This document shows, piece after piece, positions 28,920 to 39,225 of a stretch of DNA of 64,000 nt (the stretch's first letter is position 1; the number at the start of each line of letters is the position of its first letter). The stretch lies in the NCBI RefSeq assembly GCF_003254525.1, contig NZ_QFYS01000002.1, positions 310,001-374,000 on the forward strand, read 5' to 3'. Source of the stretch: Phenylobacterium kunshanense (GTDB lineage: Bacteria; Pseudomonadota; Alphaproteobacteria; Caulobacterales; Caulobacteraceae). The notes under the pieces were generated by a model that saw only the letters and a list, made by a program, of their open reading frames with translations, was not told the origin of the DNA and did not search any database. The position numbers and the translations under genes are program-made.

Positions 28920-29468
28920 TCAGCCGAAGAACATCACCCAGAGGGCGCGCCCGGGCATGAAGGCGATGAAGATGTTGATGGCGAACCCGCCGTAGAACAG
29001 CCCCATCATGTGCCGGCGGTGCCGCGTCACGTTGTGCCTGCGGGCGGCCAGAACCGCCAGCGGCAGGAAGATCAGCGTCCAGGCGGTCAGGAGATGCAGC
29101 AGCGACCAGGAGCCATGGTTCAGGCCGCTGATGAACAGGGTCGCCCCGGCTGTCACCGACACCAGCGCCACCCAGGTCCAGCCCGCGAGCCGGTGGAACG
29201 TGCGCCCCTTGCGAACGCCCATCAGTACGGCGCCGAGGACCAGGGCTGCTACGGCGGTCAGCAGGTGGATGCGGACCGGCGTCGACAGCTCGGCCCAGAC
29301 CCGCATGTTGGGAAGGTGCAGGCGGGCGTCGCCCGCCATCTCAACGATGGGTCTCCAGAAGGGCCCCATGGTGACGCCCACGAGTGCGATCACCACGGCC
29401 ATGGATCCCGCAAACCAGGGCCCGAAGCCCAGCGTGCGGCGGCCCGGCGTTTGCGAAGCGTTCGACAT
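28920..29468 (-). CDS. DUF2306-type four-helix membrane protein
   Basis: 182-aa membrane protein with four predicted helices (near residues 17-36, 66-85, 99-115 and 122-141) and a C-terminal RRHMMGLFYGGFAINIFIAF, with histidines at helix ends (FHRLAGW, RHRRHMMG) as in DUF2306 proteins, some of which are haem- or quinone-related. It is divergently paired with a membrane-bound LytTR regulator 99 bases away; similar pairs act as regulator and membrane inhibitor. The function here is inferred only from that layout. Confidence 0.7.
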   Translation of the reverse strand: MSNASQTPGRRTLGFGPWFAGSMAVVIALVGVTMGPFWRPIVEMAGDARLHLPNMRVWAELSTPVRIHLLTAVAALVLGAVLMGVRKGRTFHRLAGWTWVALVSVTAGATLFISGLNHGSWSLLHLLTAWTLIFLPLAVLAARRHNVTRHRRHMMGLFYGGFAINIFIAFMPGRALWVMFFG

Positions 29469-29567
29469 CCGATATCTCCAGTCTCTCGGGGGCCGTCAGG
29501 AGAACGCGGCCCGTTCGGAGCGGGTGATGGCGGCGGTCGGGCGGAGGCGCGAGCGAGGATGCGTCGG

Positions 29568-30365
29568 ATGACGCGGGACCTTCGCGAATCGCCGCGCGGC
29601 GCCGTTCACGCTTCGTGGGTGGCCACGGCCTGGTCTGTCGTGCAGCGCAGTCTCATTCCGGCGATCGTGGTCGGCGCCTTCCTGGCGTTCATCGGCGCAT
29701 TCGGGTCCGGCGGCATGCCGATGGGCTTACGCGTTCCGTTCATGATCGCGATCTCGTTCGTGGGCACGGTCCTGGGCCAGACGGCCTATCTCTCGGTCGA
29801 GCAGGTCCCCTGGGTGGCGGCGCGCTGGTGGCGGATCGGCCTGTTCTCCGGCCTGGCCATGTGCGTTCCCATGGGGCTCTTCGTATGGAGTGTCGTGGGG
29901 ATGCTGGAGGGGCCCCGGCGCGGGTTCGATGTGTCCGAGTTGCCGGCGTATGTCGGCGTGTCGCTCGTCACCTCGCTGTTCTTCTGCGTCACTGTCGCGT
30001 GGGCGCACACGCTGGCCCCCGAGCGCGGACAAGGCGAAGTCGCGGCCGCGCCGCCGAAGTTCCTGGAGCGCCTGCCCCTAAAGCTGCGCGGCGCCGCAGT
30101 CTGGGCCGTGGAAGCCGAGGACCACTACCTGCGGCTCCACACCTCGAAGGGGCAGGATCTCATTCTTCTGCGCCTCGCCGACGCGATTTCCGAACTGGAG
30201 GGGATCGAGGGCATGCAGGTCCACCGGTCCTGGTGGGTGGCGCGGGAGGCCATCGCCGACGCCCGGCGCGCCGACGGCCGGGCCACCCTGACGCTGAAGG
30301 ACGGCTCGGAGGTCCCGGTCAGCCGCACCTACGCGGGCCTGCTGCGCGACCGCGGCTGGATCTGA
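29568..30365 (+). CDS. membrane-anchored LytTR-family transcription regulator
   Basis: 265-aa protein. Four hydrophobic helices in the first 150 residues (AIVVGAFLAFIGAFGSGG, MIAISFVGTVLGQTAYLS, IGLFSGLAMCVPMGLFVWSV, YVGVSLVTSLFFCVTVAW) are followed by a C-terminal LytTR DNA-binding domain (VWAVEAEDHYLRLHTSKGQ, MQVHRSWWVAREAI, VSRTYAGLLRDRGWI). I choose ATG 29568 because AGGA is 8 bases upstream; ATG 29559 is possible. The adjacent divergent DUF2306 gene is the likely partner and target. Confidence 0.85.
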   Translation: MTRDLRESPRGAVHASWVATAWSVVQRSLIPAIVVGAFLAFIGAFGSGGMPMGLRVPFMIAISFVGTVLGQTAYLSVEQVPWVAARWWRIGLFSGLAMCVPMGLFVWSVVGMLEGPRRGFDVSELPAYVGVSLVTSLFFCVTVAWAHTLAPERGQGEVAAAPPKFLERLPLKLRGAAVWAVEAEDHYLRLHTSKGQDLILLRLADAISELEGIEGMQVHRSWWVAREAIADARRADGRATLTLKDGSEVPVSRTYAGLLRDRGWI

Positions 30366-30899
30366 TCAGCGGCGCCGGGCCAGCCACTCGGCCCGCGACT
30401 GGCCCCAGCAATCCACGGCCACGTTCATCGGGGCCGGAAGGACGGCCTGGCGCAGGATGCGCGAGCCGAGCCGCTCGGCCACCTTCTGGGAGTTCACATT
30501 GGCCGGCTCGATCGTGTGGATCACCTCGTCCCACCCCAGGGCGTCGAAGGCCCAGTCGATGGCGGCGGTCGCGCCCTCGGTGGCGTAGCCCTTGCCCCAG
30601 GCGTCGCGCACGATGCCCCAGCCGACCTCCGTGCCCGGCCAGCCCTCCGGCTGCCACGGGCCGAGGCGGCCGACCCAGCGGCTAGTGGCCTTTTCGATCA
30701 CCGAGAACATGGAGAAGCCGCGCACGGTCCAGGCCCCGGCCATGACGCACATGATGCGCCAGGCGCCGATCCGGTCCTGCCGGCCGCCAATGAACCGGGC
30801 GGCCTCCTCGTCGGCGCAGAAGTCGGCCCAGGCCTCGAAATCCTCCTGTGCGGGTGCGCGCAGGATGAGGCGTTCGGTCTCAAGGGTCGGCGTTTGCAT
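30366..30899 (-). CDS. RimJ/RimL-type GNAT acetyltransferase
   Basis: 177-aa acetyltransferase of the ribosomal-protein-alanine type: LETERLILRAPAQEDFEAWA at the start, VGWGIVRDAWGKGYATEGAT (acetyl-CoA loop, GKGYATE) and IEPANVNSQKVAERLGS. The full domain is present. It ends one base after the LytTR gene on the other strand. The target protein or metabolite is unknown. Confidence 0.85.
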   Translation of the reverse strand: MQTPTLETERLILRAPAQEDFEAWADFCADEEAARFIGGRQDRIGAWRIMCVMAGAWTVRGFSMFSVIEKATSRWVGRLGPWQPEGWPGTEVGWGIVRDAWGKGYATEGATAAIDWAFDALGWDEVIHTIEPANVNSQKVAERLGSRILRQAVLPAPMNVAVDCWGQSRAEWLARRR

Positions 30900-31027
30900 C
30901 GGCGCGGCTTTGGCCTCAATCTGGCGTCGGGAGAGAGTTCGGGGTCGGATGGCTGCGTGGGCGCGCTTGCGCCGTAGCCTGACATGCCCTGCGCGTCGAG
31001 GGACCTGACCGTTCTCGGGGGCCGCTC

Positions 31028-32086
31028 ATGACGCAGGATCCGCTACAGTTCGCACCGCTGGTCGAGCCGCCGAATGCCACCGTCCATAGGTCGGGGCGGG
31101 TCGTCCTCGCGGGTGTCGCCGCCGCCTGCACGCTCGGGATCGGGCTGGGCCTGTGGGCGCGCCCCGCGCCGGACGTGCTGGCCGAGACCGCTCGCCCGGC
31201 GGCATCGGCGGCTGCCGCGACCCGGCCCGTCCTGCAGATCGTGGTCGACGACACACCGGCGCCGTTGGGCGCGCCGCTGGAGGTGCTGCCCCGCGATGCC
31301 GCCCCGGCGCAGCCCTTCACGTCGTCGCAACCCGCACTGGCGGTTCCAGTTCGCCCCGCCGCAGGACTGGTCAGGGTCGACGCGGAAGTGGCCGTCGAAC
31401 CGCGTCCCCTGCCGAAGCCGCTCCAGGCCCCGGCCGTGAAGCGGACTAAGGTCGAGACGCAAGCCCTCAAGGAGGAGCGCCCGCGCCCCACCAGGATCAA
31501 CAGCGCGGAAGCGCCGCCCAAGGCCAAGCCGGCCAGGATCAAGTCCAAGCCAGAGGTTCGTGTGGCGGCGAAGTCGCGGCCGGCCCGTCCGGACAAGCCA
31601 AAGGCCATCCAGGTCGCCAAGGCCTCTGCCAATCCATCGCCCAAGCCCCAGGCGACCAAGGCGCGCAAGAAGGTCGAGCTCGCGGCCAGCGCCAGGCGCG
31701 AGCGAGGGGTCAAGACCGCCCGACGGGCGGCGGAGCCTCCGCCGAAGGTCGACAAGGCCAAGGCCTCGCCGCCGAGGGCGAAGCCGGCGCCGCGCGGCGA
31801 GGGGCCGATGCGGGTGGCCCAGGCCAGGCCCTGCGCCTCGGAGGATCCTGGAGAGGCGGTCGTCTGCGCGGACCGGAGGCTGGGCGCCCGGGACCGTCAG
31901 CTGCAGCAGGCGTATCGAAACGCCGAGGCGGCAGGAGTGCCGGCCGCCGCCCTGCGTCGCCAGCAGGCCCGATGGCTCGAGGCGCGCGCGGCGGCGGCCC
32001 GGGAGGCGCCCTGGGCGGTGGAAGACGTCTACGTCGCCCGGATCTCCGAGCTCAACGACCTGACCCGCGACGCCCGCGAGAACTGA
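31028..32086 (+). CDS. LprI-like (DUF1311) protein with a long Lys/Pro/Ala linker
   Basis: 352-aa protein in three parts: a short cytoplasmic N-terminus with one membrane helix (residues 24-44, VVLAGVAAACTLGIGLGLWA), a very basic, proline- and alanine-rich unstructured segment (about 130-265, many KPxxxK repeats) and a C-terminal LprI-type domain (PCASEDPGEAVVCADRRLGA, RRQQARWLEARAAAARE, YVARISELNDL) of the kind found in lysozyme-inhibitor-like lipoproteins. The linker could span the periplasm and bind peptidoglycan or anionic polymers, which is inference. Start ATG 31028. Confidence 0.75.
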   Translation: MTQDPLQFAPLVEPPNATVHRSGRVVLAGVAAACTLGIGLGLWARPAPDVLAETARPAASAAAATRPVLQIVVDDTPAPLGAPLEVLPRDAAPAQPFTSSQPALAVPVRPAAGLVRVDAEVAVEPRPLPKPLQAPAVKRTKVETQALKEERPRPTRINSAEAPPKAKPARIKSKPEVRVAAKSRPARPDKPKAIQVAKASANPSPKPQATKARKKVELAASARRERGVKTARRAAEPPPKVDKAKASPPRAKPAPRGEGPMRVAQARPCASEDPGEAVVCADRRLGARDRQLQQAYRNAEAAGVPAAALRRQQARWLEARAAAAREAPWAVEDVYVARISELNDLTRDAREN

Positions 32087-32097
32087 GCGCGGGCACG

Positions 32098-32133
32098 AAA
32101 AACCCCGCCGACCGCGAGGGGCGACGGGGTTTC
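32098..32133. terminator. bidirectional terminator between the LprI-like gene and mdh
   Basis: AAACCCCG (32100-32107) pairs with CGGGGTTT (32125-32132) around a 17-base inner region; the A run on one side and T run on the other allow it to act on both strands. Confidence 0.65.
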
Positions 32134-32159
32134 CAGGCCGTAGGTCGGCGGTGCGGCCG

Positions 32160-33146
32160 CTAGGACAGCATGTCCTTGACGGTGTCGCGCTCGCTGACGA
32201 GCTCGTCGTTGGTGATCTTGATCTTCGACTTGGCGAAGTCGTCCATCTCGTAGCTGGTGATGACCTCGTAGGCGCCCGGGGCGGTGGTCTTCACCGGCAT
32301 GCCGGCCCACACGTTCGGGTCAAAGCCGTAGCGGCCTTCCGACTTCACGGCCACCGAGTGGATGGCGCCCGGCGTCACCAGGTCGTGGACGTGGTCGATC
32401 AGGGCGTTGGCCGCCGAGGCCGCCGACGACAGGCCGCGGGCCTCGATGATCGCCGCGCCGCGCTTGCCGACGGTGGGCAGGTAGTCGTTCTCCAGCCAGG
32501 CGCGGTCGTTGATCACGTCGGCCGCCGCCTTGCCGCCGATCTTGGCGTGCGTGTAGTCGGCGAACATCGTCGGGCTGTGATTGCCGTAGATGAACAGGTC
32601 GCTGACCTCGTTGATCGACACGCCGGCCTTCTGGGCCAGCTGGGCGCGGCCGCGGTTCTCGTCCAGGCGCACCATGGCGGTGAAGCGATCGGCCGGCAGG
32701 CGCTTGGCCTGGCTGGCGGCGATCATCACGTTGGTGTTGCAGGGGTTGCCGACCACGGCGACGCGGGCGTCGTCGGCGGCGACCTTGTCGATCGACTGGC
32801 CCTGGGCGATGAAGATCTTGCCGTTGTCCTTCAAGAGGTCGGCGCGCTCCATGCCGGGGCCGCGGGGCTTGGAGCCCACCAGCAGGCACCAGTTGGCGTC
32901 CTTGAAGGCCACGTCGGCGTCGCCCGTCAGGACCATGTCCTGCAGCAGCGGGAAGGCGCAGTCTTCCAGCTCCATCGCCACGCCCTTCAGCGCCTTCTGC
33001 GGACCCTCGACCGGGATTTCCAGCAGTTGGAGGATGACGGGCTGGTCGGCGCCCAGCATCTGGCCGGACGCGATCCGGAACAGCAGGGCGTAACCGATGT
33101 TGCCGGCGGCGCCGGTGACCGCGACGCGGATGGGCTTCTTCGCCAT
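32160..33146 (-). CDS. mdh: malate dehydrogenase, type 2 (cytosolic-like)
   Basis: 328-aa NAD malate dehydrogenase. [40 protein letters not shown] and [13 protein letters not shown] place it in the type 2/cytosolic branch (as in Actinobacteria and Burkholderia), not the lactate-dehydrogenase-like form beginning GAGxIGG usual in alphaproteobacterial sucCD operons. Catalytic His is in [14 protein letters not shown] (about residue 190), and substrate Arg in [14 protein letters not shown]. It stands alone, four genes from sucC. Start ATG 33146. Confidence 0.93.
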   Translation of the reverse strand: MAKKPIRVAVTGAAGNIGYALLFRIASGQMLGADQPVILQLLEIPVEGPQKALKGVAMELEDCAFPLLQDMVLTGDADVAFKDANWCLLVGSKPRGPGMERADLLKDNGKIFIAQGQSIDKVAADDARVAVVGNPCNTNVMIAASQAKRLPADRFTAMVRLDENRGRAQLAQKAGVSINEVSDLFIYGNHSPTMFADYTHAKIGGKAAADVINDRAWLENDYLPTVGKRGAAIIEARGLSSAASAANALIDHVHDLVTPGAIHSVAVKSEGRYGFDPNVWAGMPVKTTAPGAYEVITSYEMDDFAKSKIKITNDELVSERDTVKDMLS

Positions 33147-33225
33147 GGAGACTGCTCCTTCTAAACTGTGCGCGGGCGCTCTAGCCCGTTGACGCCCATG
33201 CTGCAATGCCGCACGCGCAGGGGTG

Positions 33226-33645
33226 ATGTTCGAACTGCACCCCGCCTTCCCGCCGACCTCCGAAGCCGTGGGCGAACTGGCGCTGTGCCATGTCCGCCTC
33301 CAGGCCGACGCACGATACCCCTGGCTGGTGCTGATCCCGCGGATCGCGGGGCTGCGCGAGCTGGAAGACCTTTCGCCCGAGGACCGGAGCCGCCTGATGG
33401 AGGAGGTGGTCCTGGCCGGCGCCGCGGTGCGCGCCCTGGGCGAGGCGCAGGGGCGGGCGGTCGAGAAGCTGAACATCGGCGCGCTCGGCAACGTGACGCC
33501 CCAGCTTCATGTTCATGTGGTCGGGCGTCGGTCGGATGACTCGGCCTGGCCCGGCCCCGTGTGGGGCGTCGGAACTGCCGAGCCCCCAGCGGACGATGCG
33601 CTTGCGGCGGCCCTGGCGGTGGCGCGACGGGCGCTCGGTATCTGA
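33226..33645 (+). CDS. HIT-family nucleotide-binding protein
   Basis: 139-aa HIT protein (nucleotide phosphohydrolase/transferase). The triad reads QLHVHVVGR: the middle, nucleophilic His and the third His are present while the first position of HxHxH is Gln, a substitution found in an alphaproteobacterial branch. CAGGGG precedes ATG 33226; the GTG three bases before is also open. Divergent from mdh with an 80-base gap. Probably acts on adenosine polyphosphates. Confidence 0.82.
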   Translation: MFELHPAFPPTSEAVGELALCHVRLQADARYPWLVLIPRIAGLRELEDLSPEDRSRLMEEVVLAGAAVRALGEAQGRAVEKLNIGALGNVTPQLHVHVVGRRSDDSAWPGPVWGVGTAEPPADDALAAALAVARRALGI

Positions 33646-33765
33646 CCCGAAAGATCGCTGCGTCTTACTGGCCGGATGACATGCGGCCGATGATGAACTA
33701 GAAGCCGCCGCTTTCCTGCGCGGGCGTCCGATCCGCCCGCCAGGGTGCGAAGGCAAGAAACTCCC

Positions 33766-34203
33766 ATGAAACGTCCCCCGTCCCCAGGCCGCGCGGCTCC
33801 GAAGGGCCCGTCGCAGCGCCAGCTTCGCGCCGGTGAGCTGGTGCGCCACGCGCTGGTCGAGATCCTCCGCGAGGAAGAGATCAATGATCCTGCGCTGGCC
33901 GGCGTCCCGGTCACCGTCACCGAGGTGCGGGTGAACCCGGACCTGCGCCACGCCACCGTCTATGTCGAGCCGTTGGGTGGCGAACATGCCGACGAGGTGG
34001 TTAAGGCGCTGAACAAGCACGCGAAGTTCGTGCGGGGCCATCTCGGTCGGATGATCGACATGCGCTTTACGCCGGACCTTCACTTCCGTCACGACGAGAC
34101 CTTCAACGAAGCCGCTCGCATGGCCCGGCTCTTCGATGATCCCAGGGTGCGCCAGGACCTCAGTCCGCAGCCGCCGTCGGACTCGTGGAAAGACGAGGAC
34201 TGA
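33766..34203 (+). CDS. rbfA: ribosome-binding factor A
   Basis: 145-aa KH-like fold protein that assists 16S rRNA 5' maturation and cold adaptation: [40 protein letters not shown] and [20 protein letters not shown] are standard. Start ATG 33766 with GAAGG upstream; a GTG 21 bases earlier is possible. First gene of rbfA-truB-rpsO-pnp; the truB start overlaps its stop (TGATG). Confidence 0.95.
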   Translation: MKRPPSPGRAAPKGPSQRQLRAGELVRHALVEILREEEINDPALAGVPVTVTEVRVNPDLRHATVYVEPLGGEHADEVVKALNKHAKFVRGHLGRMIDMRFTPDLHFRHDETFNEAARMARLFDDPRVRQDLSPQPPSDSWKDED

Positions 34204-35132
34204 TGGCCCGTCGCAAGAAGGGCCAGGCGATCTCGGGCTGGATCAACCTGGACAAGCCCTACGACCTGACCTCCACCCACGCCGTCAGCCGCGTCCGCCG
34301 GCTTTTCGACGCCCAGAAGGCGGGCCACGCGGGCACGCTTGACCCCCTGGCCACCGGCATCCTGCCGATCGCCCTGGGAGAGGCGACCAAGACGGTCCCG
34401 TTCCTGGTCGACGCCGACAAGTCGTACCGCTTCACCATCGCCTGGGGGCGGACGACCGCCACCTACGACCGCGAGGGCGAGACCCTGGCCCAGTCCGACG
34501 TGCGCCCCACGCTGGCCCAGGTGCAGGCTGTGCTGCCGCGGTTCGTGGGTGAGATCGACCAGGTTCCGCCGGCGTTTTCCGCGATCAAGGTGGATGGCGA
34601 GCGCGCCTATGACCTCGCCCGGGCTGGCGAGACGGTGGAGCTGGCGGCGCGCAAGGTGATCATCTTCGATGTCCGCCTTCTGGACGCCGAGGACGCCGAC
34701 CACGTCACCCTCGAGATGGACTGCGGCAAGGGCACCTATGTCCGCGCGCTGGTACGCGACATCGCCGAGGCGCTCGGGGCCTGTGGCCACGTGAGCGCCC
34801 TGCGGCGCACGCGCGTGGGCCGCTTCACCGAGGAAACCGCGGTCACTCTGGATTATCTTGAGGATTTGGGGCATAAGGCCCGCCAATCGGAGGCCCTGCT
34901 TCCGGTCGAGACCGCGCTGGACGACATCCCGGCGTTGGCCGTGACCGACGAAGACGCCTTCAGATTGAAGCAGGGACGATCGATCGTTCTCGTTCCCCGA
35001 CAGGTGGAAGCGGTCAAGGCCAGGCTCAAGCCGGGCTCGCGCACCGTTTCCGCAATGTCCGGCGGAACGATGGTGGCGCTCTGCGAGATGCGTGCGGGAC
35101 GGCTCGAACCCTCGCGCGTCTTCAATCTTTGA
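34203..35132 (+). CDS. truB: tRNA pseudouridine-55 synthase
   Basis: 309-aa enzyme making psi-55 in the T loop of tRNAs. [15 protein letters not shown] has the catalytic Asp (about residue 45), followed by the [18 protein letters not shown] and [20 protein letters not shown] motifs and the C-terminal PUA-like tail. Coupled to rbfA by a one-base overlap. Confidence 0.95.
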   Translation: MARRKKGQAISGWINLDKPYDLTSTHAVSRVRRLFDAQKAGHAGTLDPLATGILPIALGEATKTVPFLVDADKSYRFTIAWGRTTATYDREGETLAQSDVRPTLAQVQAVLPRFVGEIDQVPPAFSAIKVDGERAYDLARAGETVELAARKVIIFDVRLLDAEDADHVTLEMDCGKGTYVRALVRDIAEALGACGHVSALRRTRVGRFTEETAVTLDYLEDLGHKARQSEALLPVETALDDIPALAVTDEDAFRLKQGRSIVLVPRQVEAVKARLKPGSRTVSAMSGGTMVALCEMRAGRLEPSRVFNL

Positions 35133-35150
35133 TCAGAGCGGAGAAACCCG

Positions 35151-35420
35151 ATGTCGATCACGGCCGAACGTAAAGCCGAAGTCATCAAGACCCATGCCCG
35201 CGGCGAAGCGGACACGGGCAGCGCCGAAGTCCAGGTGGCGATCATGTCCGAACGGATTGCGAACCTCACCGAGCACTTCAAGACGCACAAGAAGGACAAC
35301 CACTCGCGCCGGGGGCTGCTGAAGCTCGTCTCCGCCCGCCGGTCGCTCCTCGATCACCTGAAGAAGTCCGATGTGGCTCGCTATCAGGCGCTCATCGAGA
35401 AGCTGGGCCTGCGCCGCTAG
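35151..35420 (+). CDS. rpsO: ribosomal protein S15
   Basis: 89-aa 30S protein that binds the 16S central domain. [39 protein letters not shown] and [20 protein letters not shown] are the conserved blocks. GGAG lies upstream of ATG 35151. Canonical position between truB and pnp. Confidence 0.97.
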   Translation: MSITAERKAEVIKTHARGEADTGSAEVQVAIMSERIANLTEHFKTHKKDNHSRRGLLKLVSARRSLLDHLKKSDVARYQALIEKLGLRR

Positions 35421-35427
35421 TTCTTCG

Positions 35428-35460
35428 AACGGACCCGTCTCAAGGCGGGTCCGTTTCGCT
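35428..35460 (+). terminator. hairpin after rpsO
   Basis: AACGGACCCG (35428-35437) pairs perfectly with 35446-35455, loop of eight, then TTCGCTTT. It acts either as a partial terminator or as the RNA-processing hairpin often found between rpsO and pnp. The next 190 bases to pnp hold no gene. Confidence 0.6.
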
Positions 35461-35653
35461 TTGGAAGGCCGCTCCCTCGCCACAGGCCGGGGGATGGATG
35501 CGGCGCCGGATCGGGCCGTGCGCCCGCTCCATCAATACGCCGAGGGTTCGAGAGAAATCCTCACCGCCTGTGCCAACTGGAGAGGATTTCGGAAGACCGA
35601 TCCCCTGTCCGCCCCCGCCGGGAATACGCCCGCGGGACGAGAAAGAAGCAGAA

Positions 35654-37795
<2,142 letters not shown>

Positions 37796-37822
37796 GCATT
37801 CCGGTCATCGGATGAGTTGAGG

Positions 37823-37852
37823 GGCGGCTGGAGCGATCCAGCCGCCTTTTTT
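37823..37852 (+). terminator. pnp terminator
   Basis: GGCGGCTGG (37823-37831), loop AGCGAT, CCAGCCGCC (37838-37846) and six T residues: a perfect intrinsic terminator 28 bases after the pnp stop. Confidence 0.9.
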
Positions 37853-37932
37853 CGTGCGTTGCGGCCAGCGGCCCCTTGCCGCAGCATCCTCATGAGGCGC
37901 GCCAAAAGCGCCGGTCGGGGAGATGGGCGAAG

Positions 37933-39162
37933 ATGGGCGACGGGTTGGATCGGCGGCGGCTGTTGCTGGTGGCGGGTGGCTCCGCTCTGGCCTGGGGAGC
38001 GAAGGCGCAACCCACCGAGGGCGTAGCGTCGAGCCCGCTCGCCACGACGCCAGAGAACCAGGCTGCCACCTTCCGCAGTCAGGATCAGACACGCCCGGTC
38101 CGTGCGATCCGATGCGGAACGAACGTCCGGCGGCTGCGGCCGCACGCGCGCCAGCTGTCGCGGCTGAGCTATCCCCATGCAGGCGCGACCCGCTCGCTGG
38201 ATGACTACATGACGCGTCGCCGGACCGGCGGTGTGCTCGTGCTGAAGGGAGGCGAGATAGCGCTCGAACGCTATGGGATGGGCAACGGTCCAGAGAGCCA
38301 TTGGACCAGTTTCTCCACCGCGAAGTCCATGACGTCGACGCTGGCGGGCGTGGCCTTGCAGGACGGCGCGATCCGCAGCCTGGACGATCCCGCGGAGCGT
38401 TACCTGCCCGACCTTTCAGGCTCGGCCTACGAAGGCGTCACCGTCCGCAACCTCCTGCGGATGACTTCGGGAGTGGCCTGGAAGGAGGACTACGACCCGA
38501 CCGGCCCTTCCGACGTCGTGCGGCTGGGGGCGGCGATGGAGGCGGGACGGCCCGGCGGTGTCCTGGCGCTCATGCGCAGCCTGCCCCGCGCGGCGCCTCA
38601 GGGCGCGCGATTCAACTACTCGACCGGCGAAAGCTGCGTCCTGGGCGCGATCGTGGCGGCCGCGACCGGGCGCAGCCTGGCCGACTACTACGGCGAGAAG
38701 GTCTGGGGCCCGGCGGGCATGGAGGCCGACGGCTATTGGCAGCTCGAGTCGAAGGACGGGCTGGAACTCGGCGGGCTGGGCGTCAGTGCGCGCCTCAGGG
38801 ACTTTGGCCGCTTCGGGCAGTTCGTCCTGGAGGATGGGGTCGTGGGCGGCCGCCGCATCCTGCCCGTCGGCTGGCGCGACCTGGCCGGCCAGCCGGATAT
38901 CGAGGCCACGGGTTTCGGCAAGCTCCAACCGGGCTATCCACTCGGTTACGGCTATCAGTGGTGGGTTCTGCCGCGCCAGGTGGGAAGCGTCCACGACGGC
39001 GCCTTCACGGCCCAGGGCATCTTCGGCCAGTTCGTCTACGTGCACCCGCGGGAACAGGTCGTGGCGGTCGTGTGGAGCGCCTGGCGCAACGCCTGGGAGG
39101 ATGACGCCGAGCTGGAAACCTACGCGCTGCTCGGTGCGGCCGTCGAGGCGCTGCGGACCTGA
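37933..39162 (+). CDS. serine hydrolase of the beta-lactamase/penicillin-binding-protein-like family
   Basis: 409-aa exported protein. DRRRLLLVAGGSALAWGAKA is a signal peptide (twin-Arg-like). The nucleophile motif is SFSTAKSMTS (SxxK, about residue 131), followed by FNYSTGES at the YxN position (Asn replaced by Thr) and GYQWWVLPR; there is no clear KTG. Such class C-like proteins are usually esterases or peptidases rather than resistance enzymes. Start ATG 37933 chosen for the signal peptide; an overlapping ATG ten bases upstream is in another frame. No operon partners. Confidence 0.8.
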   Translation: MGDGLDRRRLLLVAGGSALAWGAKAQPTEGVASSPLATTPENQAATFRSQDQTRPVRAIRCGTNVRRLRPHARQLSRLSYPHAGATRSLDDYMTRRRTGGVLVLKGGEIALERYGMGNGPESHWTSFSTAKSMTSTLAGVALQDGAIRSLDDPAERYLPDLSGSAYEGVTVRNLLRMTSGVAWKEDYDPTGPSDVVRLGAAMEAGRPGGVLALMRSLPRAAPQGARFNYSTGESCVLGAIVAAATGRSLADYYGEKVWGPAGMEADGYWQLESKDGLELGGLGVSARLRDFGRFGQFVLEDGVVGGRRILPVGWRDLAGQPDIEATGFGKLQPGYPLGYGYQWWVLPRQVGSVHDGAFTAQGIFGQFVYVHPREQVVAVVWSAWRNAWEDDAELETYALLGAAVEALRT

Positions 39163-39176
39163 CGGGTCCAAAAGCC

Positions 39177-39202
39177 AAGGGCCCGCCTCGCGGCGAGCCC
39201 TT
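39177..39202. terminator. terminator between the serine hydrolase gene and dnaA
   Basis: AAGGGC (39177-39182) with GCCCTT (39197-39202) and an inner GCC/GGC stem; T-rich on the minus side (CTTGGCTTTT) and TTT on the plus side, between convergent stops. Confidence 0.55.
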
Positions 39203-39225
39203 TGCGACGCCCCGAAATGGAGGCC

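Noticed and set aside
37933..39162. Antibiotic-resistance beta-lactamase
   Set aside because: It has SxxK but the YxN Asn is replaced and there is no clear KTG; family members of this form are typically esterases or peptidases.
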